From NCBI GenBank assembly GCA_019245115.1, contig JAFARZ010000220.1:95083-159082 (forward strand): a DNA stretch of 64,000 nucleotides, in the 5' to 3' direction. The position numbers and the translations under genes are program-made. Of the stretch, positions 52,998 to 60,986 are shown one piece after another (the first letter of the stretch is position 1; every line of letters starts with the position of its first letter). The notes beneath the pieces are model-generated. The model had not been told where the DNA came from. It worked only from the letters and a program-made list of their open reading frames with translations, and did no database searches. The stretch is from Streptosporangiaceae bacterium (lineage in GTDB: Bacteria; Actinomycetota; Actinomycetes; Streptosporangiales; Streptosporangiaceae).

Positions 52998-54514
52998 TCC
53001 GGCCAGGTGCTTACGGCGGCGCGGGCGAAACCCGTTCCGTCTTCGTTCGGTGACCACGCCCCGTAGTGGCGGGGATCGTCCGTGAGACCGCCGAGACGCC
53101 GCAACACGTTGCGGGTGTCCCATGCCGCCCGGTCGGCGTCCAGTGTGCTCAGCGGCGTTCCGTCGGCCAGTGTCCAGCCGATGCCCGCCAGTGTCCGCGC
53201 GACGACCTCCGCCGGATCGCCGGGGCCCGGACCGCCGCCGGGGCGCAAAGCAGCGACCGCGAGCAGCCAGATTAGGCCTGCCTGTGTCTCGCAGCGATCC
53301 GCGGATCTGGGCGGCATGCGTTCGGCCAGATGCCACCATAGCGCCACCGGATCGGTCCTCAGCTTGCGCCCGGCGGCCGTGAGCAGCAGCATCCCGCGGT
53401 GCTTGCGCAGCAGGCCCATATTGGTGGCGCTTTCGCGCAGATGCAGCACCGGCAACGTCTGGGTCTCCCGGTTCCCCTTGCCTATCCAGTCTTCCAGCAG
53501 GCCCAGCTCCGTCGCGGCGGCTTCGACATGGGCCGGAGGAAGGTATCCGGCTCCGGTCAGACGGATGCCTTCGGCGCCGACCCGGTCCAGGAGCCAGGTA
53601 TAGGGGCGCACCATACGGGCGGCGGTCGCGGTATCGATGTCCGGCTTGCCCGCCAGCGCCGCGCCCATCAGCCACCGCAGCTCCCGGCGCACGTAGCCGT
53701 CCCGCACCGCGCCGAGGAGTTCCTCCAGCGGGCCGGGCAGGTCGTCCGGCGGGTCCGCTCGCTCGGGCCTGGTGCCGGGCGGGAAACGCCTGGCCAGTTC
53801 GGCGTTGATGACGTCGATACGGAACGGTGTCAGGGAGTAGCTTTGCGGCCGGATCTCGCTGCCGTACATCCGCTCGAACTCGATGACGGCGTCACTGTGG
53901 TCCGGATTGAACGGATCGATAGCGGCGCTGATCAGCTCATATCCGCCCACGCCGCCGCAGTCCTCGGGCGGGCCGTCGCGCCTGCCGTCCAGGCAGACCG
54001 CCGCCGGTGCCGTGGCCGGAGGCCCAGGCCAATTCGGCACCGCGTTGTCTCGAGGCGTCACGGCGTCGAGCCGGATGACATGTTCCCAGTCGTCACCGAA
54101 GTCATATACGTAGAACAGCTTGTCGCCTGGCTCCGCGAGCACCTCATCCAGCCGCACCGCTTCCTCGGGAACGCCGGGCTCGCCTTCTTCTTCCTGGAAT
54201 GGGCACAGGTAGTACTCGGTCTCGGGGCTGTAATACCGCGGGCCGGAGCCGAACTGGTGCAGGTGACTGTCGGTCCAGCCGAAGGCGACCTGGAGGATCT
54301 CGTGAACCTCGTCGAGAAACAGATCGGATGCCAGCTCAAGCCGCCGCCACAGCGGCGGCTTGGTTCCGGAGAGGTCGACCCTGACCCGGTACCTGACCAC
54401 GTCAGGCCGCCGCGGGCGCCGCCGTGACGGGGATGCGGCGATCTCGGCGGTAAGCCGCCGGATCATATCCGCGGGAGACTCAGGGACATCGCCAGGATGG
54501 TGGCCACGTGGCAT
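52994..54514 (-). CDS. pRiA4b ORF-3-like protein
   Basis: The 506-residue product has the pRiA4b ORF-3 domain near residues 45-215: YRVRVDLSGTKPPLWRRLELASDLFLDEVHEILQVAFGWTDSHLHQF, then the acidic FYVYDFGDDWEHVIRLD and the ending GGVGGYE, which together make the family signature. The C-terminal half is helical and of unknown fold. The domain is named after a plasmid gene; its role is not known. It is convergent with the zinc-ribbon gene and diverges from the Uma2 gene. A second member of the family is at 58393. Confidence 0.8.
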   Translation of the reverse strand: MPRGHHPGDVPESPADMIRRLTAEIAASPSRRRPRRPDVVRYRVRVDLSGTKPPLWRRLELASDLFLDEVHEILQVAFGWTDSHLHQFGSGPRYYSPETEYYLCPFQEEEGEPGVPEEAVRLDEVLAEPGDKLFYVYDFGDDWEHVIRLDAVTPRDNAVPNWPGPPATAPAAVCLDGRRDGPPEDCGGVGGYELISAAIDPFNPDHSDAVIEFERMYGSEIRPQSYSLTPFRIDVINAELARRFPPGTRPERADPPDDLPGPLEELLGAVRDGYVRRELRWLMGAALAGKPDIDTATAARMVRPYTWLLDRVGAEGIRLTGAGYLPPAHVEAAATELGLLEDWIGKGNRETQTLPVLHLRESATNMGLLRKHRGMLLLTAAGRKLRTDPVALWWHLAERMPPRSADRCETQAGLIWLLAVAALRPGGGPGPGDPAEVVARTLAGIGWTLADGTPLSTLDADRAAWDTRNVLRRLGGLTDDPRHYGAWSPNEDGTGFARAAVSTWPD

Positions 54515-54609
54515 GGCGCCAGGCTACCGGTCCCGGCTTCGTTCTACATTTGCTTACGCTTGTAGAGCTGATAGCTGCCGGAGAACGAGCGCCACGAAAA
54601 GGAGAGCTG

Positions 54610-55188
54610 ATGAGCGTCCTGCCGGACATGGGGTTGCCGAACACCATGAGCGAGGCCGAGTATGAGGCGCTCCCCGCTGGTGTTGCCCGCCGGATCGAGG
54701 TTGTTCACGGTTATGTGATCGTCTGCGAGTCACCGACGCCGCAGCACCAGCAGGTGGCCCGGCGTCTGGCGAACACGTTCGAGACCGCCCGGCCGAAGGA
54801 GCCGTGTACTCGCGTGCAGATGGAGACCGACGTGGTGCTGTGGCATGTTCCGAAGTACACGTTCCGGCGTCCCGACGTGGTGGTGTACCGATGCAAGGAG
54901 GATCGCAACGCAAAGCCCGAGGCATCAGATGTCGTGCTGATGGTCGAAGTGTCCTCGCCGTCGACCGAGCGGGAAGACCTGGTGGACAAGATGGCGCAGT
55001 ACGCAGCGGCCGGGATCCCCGCCTATTTGGTGGTCCGGATGTCCGCCGATGGCGACATCATCGACACGCGGGAGTTTCACCTGGACGCCGCTACCTGCCA
55101 GTACCGGATGGAATCGGTCATGGAGCACGGTGTGGTACTGACCTATCCGTTCAAGATCGCCGTTCCATTCGAGGAGCTGACCGAGTAG
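54610..55188 (+). CDS. Uma2-family restriction-endonuclease-fold protein
   Basis: The 192-residue protein has the Uma2 pattern: SEAEYEALPAGVARRIEVVHGYV, HQQVARRLANTFE, then the PD-(D/E)xK-like core FRRPDVVVYR and LMVEVSSPSTEREDLVDKMAQYAAAGIPAYLVV. The catalytic aspartate, glutamate and nearby lysine are present. Members are widespread in actinobacteria; whether they act in defence is unknown. GGAGAG lies just before the ATG at 54610. The gene stands between a divergent pRiA4b gene and a convergent small gene. Confidence 0.85.
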   Translation: MSVLPDMGLPNTMSEAEYEALPAGVARRIEVVHGYVIVCESPTPQHQQVARRLANTFETARPKEPCTRVQMETDVVLWHVPKYTFRRPDVVVYRCKEDRNAKPEASDVVLMVEVSSPSTEREDLVDKMAQYAAAGIPAYLVVRMSADGDIIDTREFHLDAATCQYRMESVMEHGVVLTYPFKIAVPFEELTE

Positions 55189-55209
55189 CACCCTTGGGAG
55201 GCCGGGTCG

Positions 55210-55491
55210 CTATCTGGCCGCTTCAGCCTGGCGGCGGGCGCGCAGCTTGCGGTCGCGGAGGAAATAGGTGACCGTATGCATGTCGGTGCCGGGTCCGGCC
55301 CGGCGGTCGCGGACCCACGGCCGGGACGGGGTTTCGCCTTCGTGCCACAGTGCCAGGAACTCGCGCCGGGCCCGGCTCACCTGTGACTTGAAGGTGACGT
55401 AGGAGGCGCCGACCGCCTTGAAGTCGTTCGTCCGTCGAGCAGGCAGGCGAGTACCATCTAGGCGAATGAGAGGTCCAACAGTGCCTACCAA
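55210..55491 (-). CDS. Small basic protein of unknown function
   Basis: The C-terminal 70 residues read like a real protein: TNDFKAVGASYVTFKSQVSRARREFLALWHEG, then DMHTVTYFLRDRKLRARRQ. The charge is strongly basic, suggesting nucleic-acid binding. No family is recognised. The start is uncertain: a TTG at 55489-55491 would overlap the divergent HTH gene's start, and later GTG codons are possible. The frame extends to 55656, but that part is antisense to the HTH gene. Confidence 0.35.
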   Translation of the reverse strand: MVGTVGPLIRLDGTRLPARRTNDFKAVGASYVTFKSQVSRARREFLALWHEGETPSRPWVRDRRAGPGTDMHTVTYFLRDRKLRARRQAEAAR

Positions 55492-56350
55492 GCGGACGAA
55501 GCCGCCGACGGTACGGCTTCGGCGTCTGGCGACCGAGCTACGGCGGCTGCGGAGTGCCGCGGAGATGAGCCGGGAGCAGGTGGAGGAGCGGACCGGCATC
55601 AACCAGGGGACGTTGTACCGGCTGGAAACCGCACGCGCCCGGCCGCAGCGCCGCACGCTGATGGCGCTGATGGACCTGTATGGCGCCGACGATCAGCTCC
55701 GCGCCGATCTGCTGGCGATATCCCGCAGCGCCGACGACCAGGGCTGGCTCCAGCCTTACCAGTCGACTTTGCCCGAGGCGTACACCGCCTACATCAGCTT
55801 CGAGGCCGAGGCGCAGTCGGTACGGAACTATGAGTCGCTGCTCATTCCGGGCCTACTCCAGACCGAGGACTATGCGCGGGCCGTGGTAACGGGCGGCCTG
55901 CCGACCGCCAGCGATGACGAGGTCGATCAGCGGGTACGGGCGCGGATGGAGCGCCAGCGGCTGCTCGACCGAGAGGATCCGCTCGAGTTCTGGGCCGTGG
56001 TGGACGAGGCGGCGCTGCGTCGTGTGGTCGGCGGCCATCGGATCATGCGCGCGCAGGCGGCTCACCTGGTCGACGTCGCACGCAGGCCCAACGTCACCGT
56101 GCAGATCATCCCGTTCGAGGCCGGTGCGCACCCCGGCATGCCCGGCTCGTTCAGCCACCTGGAGTTCGGCGACCCGCTCGATCCCGAGCTGGTGCACATC
56201 GACACCATGGCCGGGGATCTCTTCCTTGAGGCGGAGGCCGACATCCGGCGCTACCGGTCGATGTTCGACCACCTTCGCGCCATCGCGCTCAGTCCGAGCA
56301 AGACCGCTAGCCTTCTCACGTCCATCGCCGCGAGCATGAAGGGAGGTTAA
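55481..56350 (+). CDS. Helix-turn-helix regulator with DUF5753 (Scr1-like)
   Basis: A lambda-repressor-like helix-turn-helix (RRLATELRRLRSAAEMSREQVEERTGINQGTLYRLETARARPQRRTLMALMDLY) is followed by a DUF5753 domain (SFEAEAQSVRNYESLLIPGLLQTEDYARAVV, then VDEAALRRVVGG and VTVQIIPFEAGAHPGMPGSFSHLEF). In actinomycetes such genes are paired with a DUF397 gene; some act as toxin-antitoxin-like or developmental regulators. The GTG at 55481 follows AGAGG and matches the usual short N-terminus; an ATG at 55466 is also in frame. Two bases separate it from the DUF397 gene. Confidence 0.85.
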   Translation: MPTKRTKPPTVRLRRLATELRRLRSAAEMSREQVEERTGINQGTLYRLETARARPQRRTLMALMDLYGADDQLRADLLAISRSADDQGWLQPYQSTLPEAYTAYISFEAEAQSVRNYESLLIPGLLQTEDYARAVVTGGLPTASDDEVDQRVRARMERQRLLDREDPLEFWAVVDEAALRRVVGGHRIMRAQAAHLVDVARRPNVTVQIIPFEAGAHPGMPGSFSHLEFGDPLDPELVHIDTMAGDLFLEAEADIRRYRSMFDHLRAIALSPSKTASLLTSIAASMKGG

Positions 56351-56352
56351 GT

Positions 56353-56730
56353 ATGACGAACGACATCGGCTTCTCCGCGCTGGCCTGGTTCAAGAGCAGC
56401 CGGTCCTCCGCCAACAGTCAGTGCGCCATGTGCGCGCGGTTGCCCGGCGGCGGCATGGCCGTGCGGGACTCCAAGCACCCCGACGGCCCGGTGCTGCTGT
56501 TCAGGACCGCCGAATGGCGCGCTTTCACCGAGGCCGTCAAGCACGGCGAACTCGATTTAAGACCGCAGGACCGTTCGGTAACCGGTGAAGGTCGCCTTCA
56601 ACGCGCGAGAAGACGGCCTTTACCGCTAATCAAGCGTCCGCAGCGCACCAGGCGCGAGTGCTACCCATGGGATTATGTCCTGATTGTTCCATGTCGAGAG
56701 CTGGTCTCATCGCGCCGGAGTTCCGCTTGA
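56353..56730 (+). CDS. DUF397 protein with an extended C-terminus
   Basis: Residues 1-70 are a normal DUF397 domain (LAWFKSSRSSANSQCAMCARLPGGGMAVRDSKHPDGPVLLFRTAEWRAFTEAVKHGELD). Members usually stop there. Here the frame runs 55 more residues in a basic tail without a recognisable fold, and its end overlaps the convergent gene at 56673 by 58 bases. The natural stop may have been lost. Pairing with the upstream HTH gene is as usual for the family, where this protein is thought to be the small partner. Confidence 0.8.
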   Translation: MTNDIGFSALAWFKSSRSSANSQCAMCARLPGGGMAVRDSKHPDGPVLLFRTAEWRAFTEAVKHGELDLRPQDRSVTGEGRLQRARRRPLPLIKRPQRTRRECYPWDYVLIVPCRELVSSRRSSA

Positions 56731-57182
56731 TCCCTGAGTTCCTCAACCCTGCCCGCTTCACGCCGGTAGTTCACCAGCCCCTTCCACCGCCTGTCCGATC
56801 CTCGTTCCCACTTCAGCAAGAAGCCGTCTACCCAAGCGCCTTCCACCAGGACCTTGCACGGCTTGGCGTCCGGTGGGACGCCGGGTGGAAAGCAGTGGAA
56901 GCATTCGGCCAGACCAGCTGACATCGCGACCGACAGCGGAATCTGCTCCGGCGATGAAGGCTGGTGCCCATACCGCGCGGCATTCCGCTGCCCGTCTCCC
57001 AGCGCTTCACACGTCGGTTTGCGATGGTATGTCTCGCCGTAGAGTGTGCGCCATACGCGGACAGGCATCTTCTTACGCGCGGCCATGCACTCAGACTCGC
57101 CGCACCAGGCAGCGACTTCGCCATGTTTGCAGCGTTCATCATCGGTGTCAGCCATGACAGCATCATCAGGTCGCAGCGGCAT
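56673..57182 (-). CDS. Conserved cysteine-containing protein of unknown function
   Basis: The 169-residue protein has scattered Cys/His (ERCKHGEVAAWCGESEC, YHRKPTCEALGDG, GLAECFHCFP) that could bind zinc, followed by a basic, Trp-rich stretch (PCKVLVEGAWVDGFLLKWERGSDRRWKGLVNYRRE) that resembles a small SH3-like barrel. I do not recognise the family. The ATG at 57155 is an alternative start. The end overlaps the DUF397 gene's tail. It may be a nucleic-acid-binding protein. Confidence 0.6.
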   Translation of the reverse strand: MPLRPDDAVMADTDDERCKHGEVAAWCGESECMAARKKMPVRVWRTLYGETYHRKPTCEALGDGQRNAARYGHQPSSPEQIPLSVAMSAGLAECFHCFPPGVPPDAKPCKVLVEGAWVDGFLLKWERGSDRRWKGLVNYRREAGRVEELRDQAELRRDETSSRHGTIRT

Positions 57183-57251
57183 GATCGCAACCGGTATCCG
57201 ATTCGCCTAAGCCGTCAGAACGGCGAACCCGACTTATATCAATGCTCAATC

Positions 57252-58196
57252 TCACGAAGCCTTGAACACCGTGTCGATGTGCCACTCGAGGAACTCACGC
57301 TGCGGCCGGTCCATTCGCTTGTCGGGCAGCGCGATGACCTGTCCGGCCTTCTCGTAGAACTGCTCGCCGTTGCCGAAGTCGTCCCGCAGTCGCGGACTCA
57401 CGCGTAGACGGTACGAGGGGTCGACGGCCAGGTAACCGCGGTCGAACATCGTGTGCACATCAGACCTGAGCAAGAGGCCGTTGTCCAGGCGGTTCTCACC
57501 GCCGTCGGTAACCGGTTTTACATGCGCCGCCTGCAGCACTGGACGGATTTTCGTAGCGGTGATCGCACAGTGGCCGTGGTAGGCGTTGAGCACTACCGCT
57601 TTGAACGCCTGCTGCGCGAGCCGGTACGGGGCCAGCCGTGGATCACCGAACACGGGCCCGGTGTCATGCCACGGCTGACCGAAGTCGATCTCGATTTCGT
57701 GTCCGAGGACTAGCTGCATAAGATCCGTAAAATAGCCGGACACGCTGTGTTCTGCCATGTCATAGGTCTTGCCCTGGACGATATTCGCCGCGAAGCCAGG
57801 CGGCGGCGCGAAACTGACCCCGGCCGGAAAGAAGGTCACATTTCGTACGAAGACACAGCCTATCTCCGGATCTTCGCCGGGCGCGATTGGCCTTCGCCGG
57901 TAATGCGCTATGCGTGCCCGCATTTCTTCAAAGCCGCTTACTCCGTTGGCGATGCCGAAGAGCTGCCAGGCCTCGGACATGCGCAGGGCGGCGAAACCGC
58001 TGAAGAAGCCACCGCCAACGACACGGTTGTCTGGACTGTGGGTCTTGAAGAAGAAAGGCTCGCCGACCGTCAGCGCGTGAAAACCCCGGCCCCCGCCCGG
58101 CCGCCAGAAATTGACCTCAGCCGCGGCGGTCTCCGGGCGCGCGGCGAGAAACCGGTACCAGTCGTTGTCCGTCACGCCCACATAGCCCCGCATCAC
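57252..58196 (-). CDS. HNH endonuclease with an N-terminal EVE/PUA-like domain
   Basis: The N-terminal 110 residues (GYVGVTDNDWYRFLA...VNFWRPGGGRGFHALTVGEPFFFKTHSPDNRVVGGGFF) look like an EVE/PUA-type domain, which in other nucleases reads modified bases. The C-terminal domain is HNH (CAITATKIRPVLQAAHVKPVTDGGENRLDNGLLLRSDVHTMFDRGYLAVD), with H in AAHV, N in RLDNGLLL and H in DVHTMFD, all in the HNH_2 order. This layout is that of a modification-dependent restriction enzyme. It lies among other defence-like genes. The start ATG ATG is at 58194-58196. Confidence 0.8.
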   Translation of the reverse strand: MMRGYVGVTDNDWYRFLAARPETAAAEVNFWRPGGGRGFHALTVGEPFFFKTHSPDNRVVGGGFFSGFAALRMSEAWQLFGIANGVSGFEEMRARIAHYRRRPIAPGEDPEIGCVFVRNVTFFPAGVSFAPPPGFAANIVQGKTYDMAEHSVSGYFTDLMQLVLGHEIEIDFGQPWHDTGPVFGDPRLAPYRLAQQAFKAVVLNAYHGHCAITATKIRPVLQAAHVKPVTDGGENRLDNGLLLRSDVHTMFDRGYLAVDPSYRLRVSPRLRDDFGNGEQFYEKAGQVIALPDKRMDRPQREFLEWHIDTVFKAS

Positions 58197-58392
58197 AGCA
58201 TTGTGCCTCGGTTACTCCCCGAGCCGAGAGAAGAGCACTGAAATGCTCACAACTTCATCGTCACCGGATCTATCCGCGGACTGATCAGACCGGTCGTCGA
58301 GGCGCTTCGCGCGGCCTCGTGCTGCGACAAGAGCGTCCTCATCCTAGTAACCCGCGCCGAGCAGCGGTCGGCGTGGGCGATAATGACGGACC

Positions 58393-59925
58393 GTGGACGA
58401 ATTCCAGATGTCGGACCTTGCCCGGAAGTCAGCCGTCATGCGCCGGGCCATGGCGCTGGCCGGCTGGCTGGCGGACTCCGGGCCGCGGCCGGTAACCGGC
58501 CGGGAAGTCCTGCGTAAGCCGGACGTTGCGGCAGCTGCCGCGGTCATCGGTGTCAAAGCACCCCAGACGTTGCGTTCCGCGGCCGATGTGCCGGACCTGC
58601 ACCACGCTTGGCTCCTGGCCCGGGCCGCCGGGCTGGTGGCGATAACTGGCGGCAAAGCCGTAGCGCGCTCCGTCGCCCTCCCCGATAAAGGGGGCGATAT
58701 CCTTTCCGCCTGGCTCGATTCCCTGCTGGCGTGCGCGGCAGCGGAGTACGGGCCGCGTTCGGTTCCCGACGACATACTGCTGTCGCTCCTGGCGATCGTC
58801 GCCGAGGATCCGGCGGATCGCCGCGTGCAGGGCTGGGAGCAGCGACGGTCCTCATGGTGGACCTTGCTCTACGACTTCGGCGCGATAGCTGGGGGGCCGG
58901 AGATCACGCCGCTGGGTCGTTGGGCGATGGAGCAACTGGACGACCGGCGGCCGGTCATGCCTGAGGAACTCACCGCCGCTCAGATGCTCATGCGTCTCAC
59001 CAGGTTCGACGAAAGCCTACGACGCGATCTGGCCTGGGAGTGGATGGCCGGGCGGGACGCGGAGGAGGCGGTTCGGGAGATCCTGCGAGCAGCATCCTCG
59101 ATGTCACCGAGGATGCGCTGGCTGGCCGCCGACGTCGCCGAGGTTGCCGGGGAGCAGGCCCTGCCCGCTTGGCGGGAAGCGCTCAACGAGCCGCTGCTCG
59201 CGACGCATGCCCGCTGCGCGCTGATCGCCTGGGCCGACGCACCGGAACTCACTGACGCGGAACAGCTGTGGCTCGCCGTCGAGGCGGCGGCCGCTGGCCT
59301 GGAGGAACGCGGCCCCGACGAGGCGTTGTGCTGCCTGTGGGAACGAGTACCCGGCGCTGATATCGACGACCGGCTCGTGGCGATCCGGTCGAGCGACCAT
59401 CCGGCGGTGGCCGAGGTGAGTTCGGCGGTGGCGGCCTTGGCCGAATCCGGAGTCCCGCTGACCGTCGGCCAGGCGGTCCAGCTCAAGGTGCAGCTCAAGT
59501 ACTTCAAGCCGCCGGTCTGGCGCAGCGTCGTCGTGCCGTCGCTTGTCACGCTCGGTGACCTGCATCAGGTGATCCAGATCCTGTTCGGATGGGACGGTGA
59601 TCACCTGCACGCGTTCCGGGTGGGCGACCGGAGCTACAGCGACCCGTCCTTCGGTCTGGAGGAGACCGGCGAGGAAGAGGACGTCCGGGTCCGTGACGCG
59701 TTCCATGGCAAGGTCAAGGTCGGCTACGAGTATGACTTCGGTGCGAGCTGGCAGCACGAGATCACCCTGCAGAAGGTGCTGCCCCTGGACCCCGCGGCAA
59801 CCTACCCGGTGTGCGTGGCCTTCGGAGGCGAGTCCCCGGAGGAGTACCCGGGCATGGACCAGGGCAGACGCAAGCCGTACTCGCTGCAAGCTGTCAATGC
59901 CAGGCTCGCCAAGCTCGGCCGCTGA
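58393..59925 (+). CDS. Protein with a C-terminal pRiA4b ORF-3-like domain
   Basis: The 510-residue product has a helical N-terminal 350 residues of unknown fold, then the pRiA4b ORF-3 domain: LKVQLKYFKPPVWRSVVVPSLVTLGDLHQVIQILFGWDGDHLHAF, VKVGYEYDFGASWQHEITL and CVAFGGESPEEYPGM. The family is shared with the gene at 52994, but here the domain is at the C-terminus. The start is GTG at 58393. It is convergent with the third small partner gene, with three bases between stops. Confidence 0.75.
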   Translation: MDEFQMSDLARKSAVMRRAMALAGWLADSGPRPVTGREVLRKPDVAAAAAVIGVKAPQTLRSAADVPDLHHAWLLARAAGLVAITGGKAVARSVALPDKGGDILSAWLDSLLACAAAEYGPRSVPDDILLSLLAIVAEDPADRRVQGWEQRRSSWWTLLYDFGAIAGGPEITPLGRWAMEQLDDRRPVMPEELTAAQMLMRLTRFDESLRRDLAWEWMAGRDAEEAVREILRAASSMSPRMRWLAADVAEVAGEQALPAWREALNEPLLATHARCALIAWADAPELTDAEQLWLAVEAAAAGLEERGPDEALCCLWERVPGADIDDRLVAIRSSDHPAVAEVSSAVAALAESGVPLTVGQAVQLKVQLKYFKPPVWRSVVVPSLVTLGDLHQVIQILFGWDGDHLHAFRVGDRSYSDPSFGLEETGEEEDVRVRDAFHGKVKVGYEYDFGASWQHEITLQKVLPLDPAATYPVCVAFGGESPEEYPGMDQGRRKPYSLQAVNARLAKLGR

Positions 59926-59928
59926 GGT

Positions 59929-60189
59929 TTACTCCGCTCCCGTTACCGAACGCTTGATCCGCTCCACGATCAGCTCAGCCTCTTCCTCGCTGATCTCATA
60001 GAAGTCGTTGTCCCCGTCCCCCCGCTCGTAGGAGTACAGCAACGGGGTGCGCTCCCACTCCAGATTCCGGGTAAACGCCTCGTCGTGTTGACCGCCGTTG
60101 TGCTCAATCCGGCGCAAGACGCCTCCGGGGCGCTCCCTGCTGCTGAAATCGTTGATCAAGGCATAGTAGGTGATCTTCGTAGGCATCAT
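59929..60189 (-). CDS. Small conserved partner protein of module copy 3 (candidate antitoxin)
   Basis: The 86-residue acidic protein is close to the first copy: KITYYALINDFSSRERPGGVLRRIEHNGG, DEAFTRNLEWERT, YERGDGDNDFYEISEEEAELIVERIKR. The ATG at 60187-60189 overlaps the TGA of the upstream gene (ATGA). Together with the 6699 and 42501 genes, this makes the pairing rule three out of three. The function is inferred from that rule. Confidence 0.72.
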   Translation of the reverse strand: MMPTKITYYALINDFSSRERPGGVLRRIEHNGGQHDEAFTRNLEWERTPLLYSYERGDGDNDFYEISEEEAELIVERIKRSVTGAE

Positions 60190-60947
60190 GTTCTCCTGCG
60201 GATATCCGGAATTTCCTCAGCTTCCGGCGGAATAGGGATCGTGGCGGATACGTCACGCTGGAAACGCCGGAGACCTTCGACTTCCTCGTCGGGTGTCGTC
60301 GGATCGCGGATGCGTTCGTAGGCTGCATGGGTCTGCTGTTTCGCCTCGAAACTCGCCTGCGTATGGAATTGTACTTCGAATTGTTGCCCGGTCTCCTGGA
60401 CACACCACCAGCTATTGAGCCCTTTGTACTCCTCTTTCGTCCACGAGTTCCGGCGTTGCACCTGTTCGAATCCGGCGGCCTCAAGCCGCTCACAGTCTGC
60501 GTAGACGCTCGACGTGTAGCGCTCCTCTGAGTACTGGAAGGTGTACCGGATCCCGTCTTTCACATTGGCGAACGCCTCCTCGGCGGTGAGTTCTGGTGCC
60601 GCGGCCATTTCAACCGCGACTTTCTCCTCGAGTCGGTCTCTGCCCTTGAGGCGGAACTCCAGGCCGACCAGGTGGCGGTCGGGATCCTCGGCCTCGATGC
60701 GTTTCATGGCCGGGGTGACTATGTTCTCCTCCGTTTCGCGGACCCGTTCGCAGCCGCGGTCAACCGCGTCGGCACGGTACTCCGCATCGACCTGCTCTTT
60801 GAACTCATCGAAGTAGGTGTACCGGTCGGACGGGTCACCGATGTCGGAGGCGCCCGCGGAAGTGCCTTCCCAGCGCCTGCCGTCCCGATGTTCTGGGCGG
60901 TCGTTGTCCTCGTACGGTTCATACAGCCGGTCGATCCCCACGGGCAA
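60186..60947 (-). CDS. RelA/SpoT-fold-like nucleotidyltransferase, module copy 3 (candidate toxin)
   Basis: The 253-residue protein is the shortest copy and nearly all conserved domain: ENIVTPAMKRIEAEDPDRHLVGLEFRLKGRDRLEEKVAVEM, VKDGIRYTFQY, YTSSVYADCERLEAAGFEQVQRRNSW, EEYKGLNSWW, FEVQFHT, and SFEAKQQTHAAYERIR. It is close to copy 1 and farther from copy 2. Its compact length shows that the low-complexity N-termini of the others are not needed. Its partner gene overlaps the stop. The fold call and the toxin role remain inferences. Confidence 0.62.
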   Translation of the reverse strand: MPVGIDRLYEPYEDNDRPEHRDGRRWEGTSAGASDIGDPSDRYTYFDEFKEQVDAEYRADAVDRGCERVRETEENIVTPAMKRIEAEDPDRHLVGLEFRLKGRDRLEEKVAVEMAAAPELTAEEAFANVKDGIRYTFQYSEERYTSSVYADCERLEAAGFEQVQRRNSWTKEEYKGLNSWWCVQETGQQFEVQFHTQASFEAKQQTHAAYERIRDPTTPDEEVEGLRRFQRDVSATIPIPPEAEEIPDIRRRT

Positions 60948-60986
60948 TCACCTAGTGCAGTGTATCGCTACTCACAGTGTCCGGAG

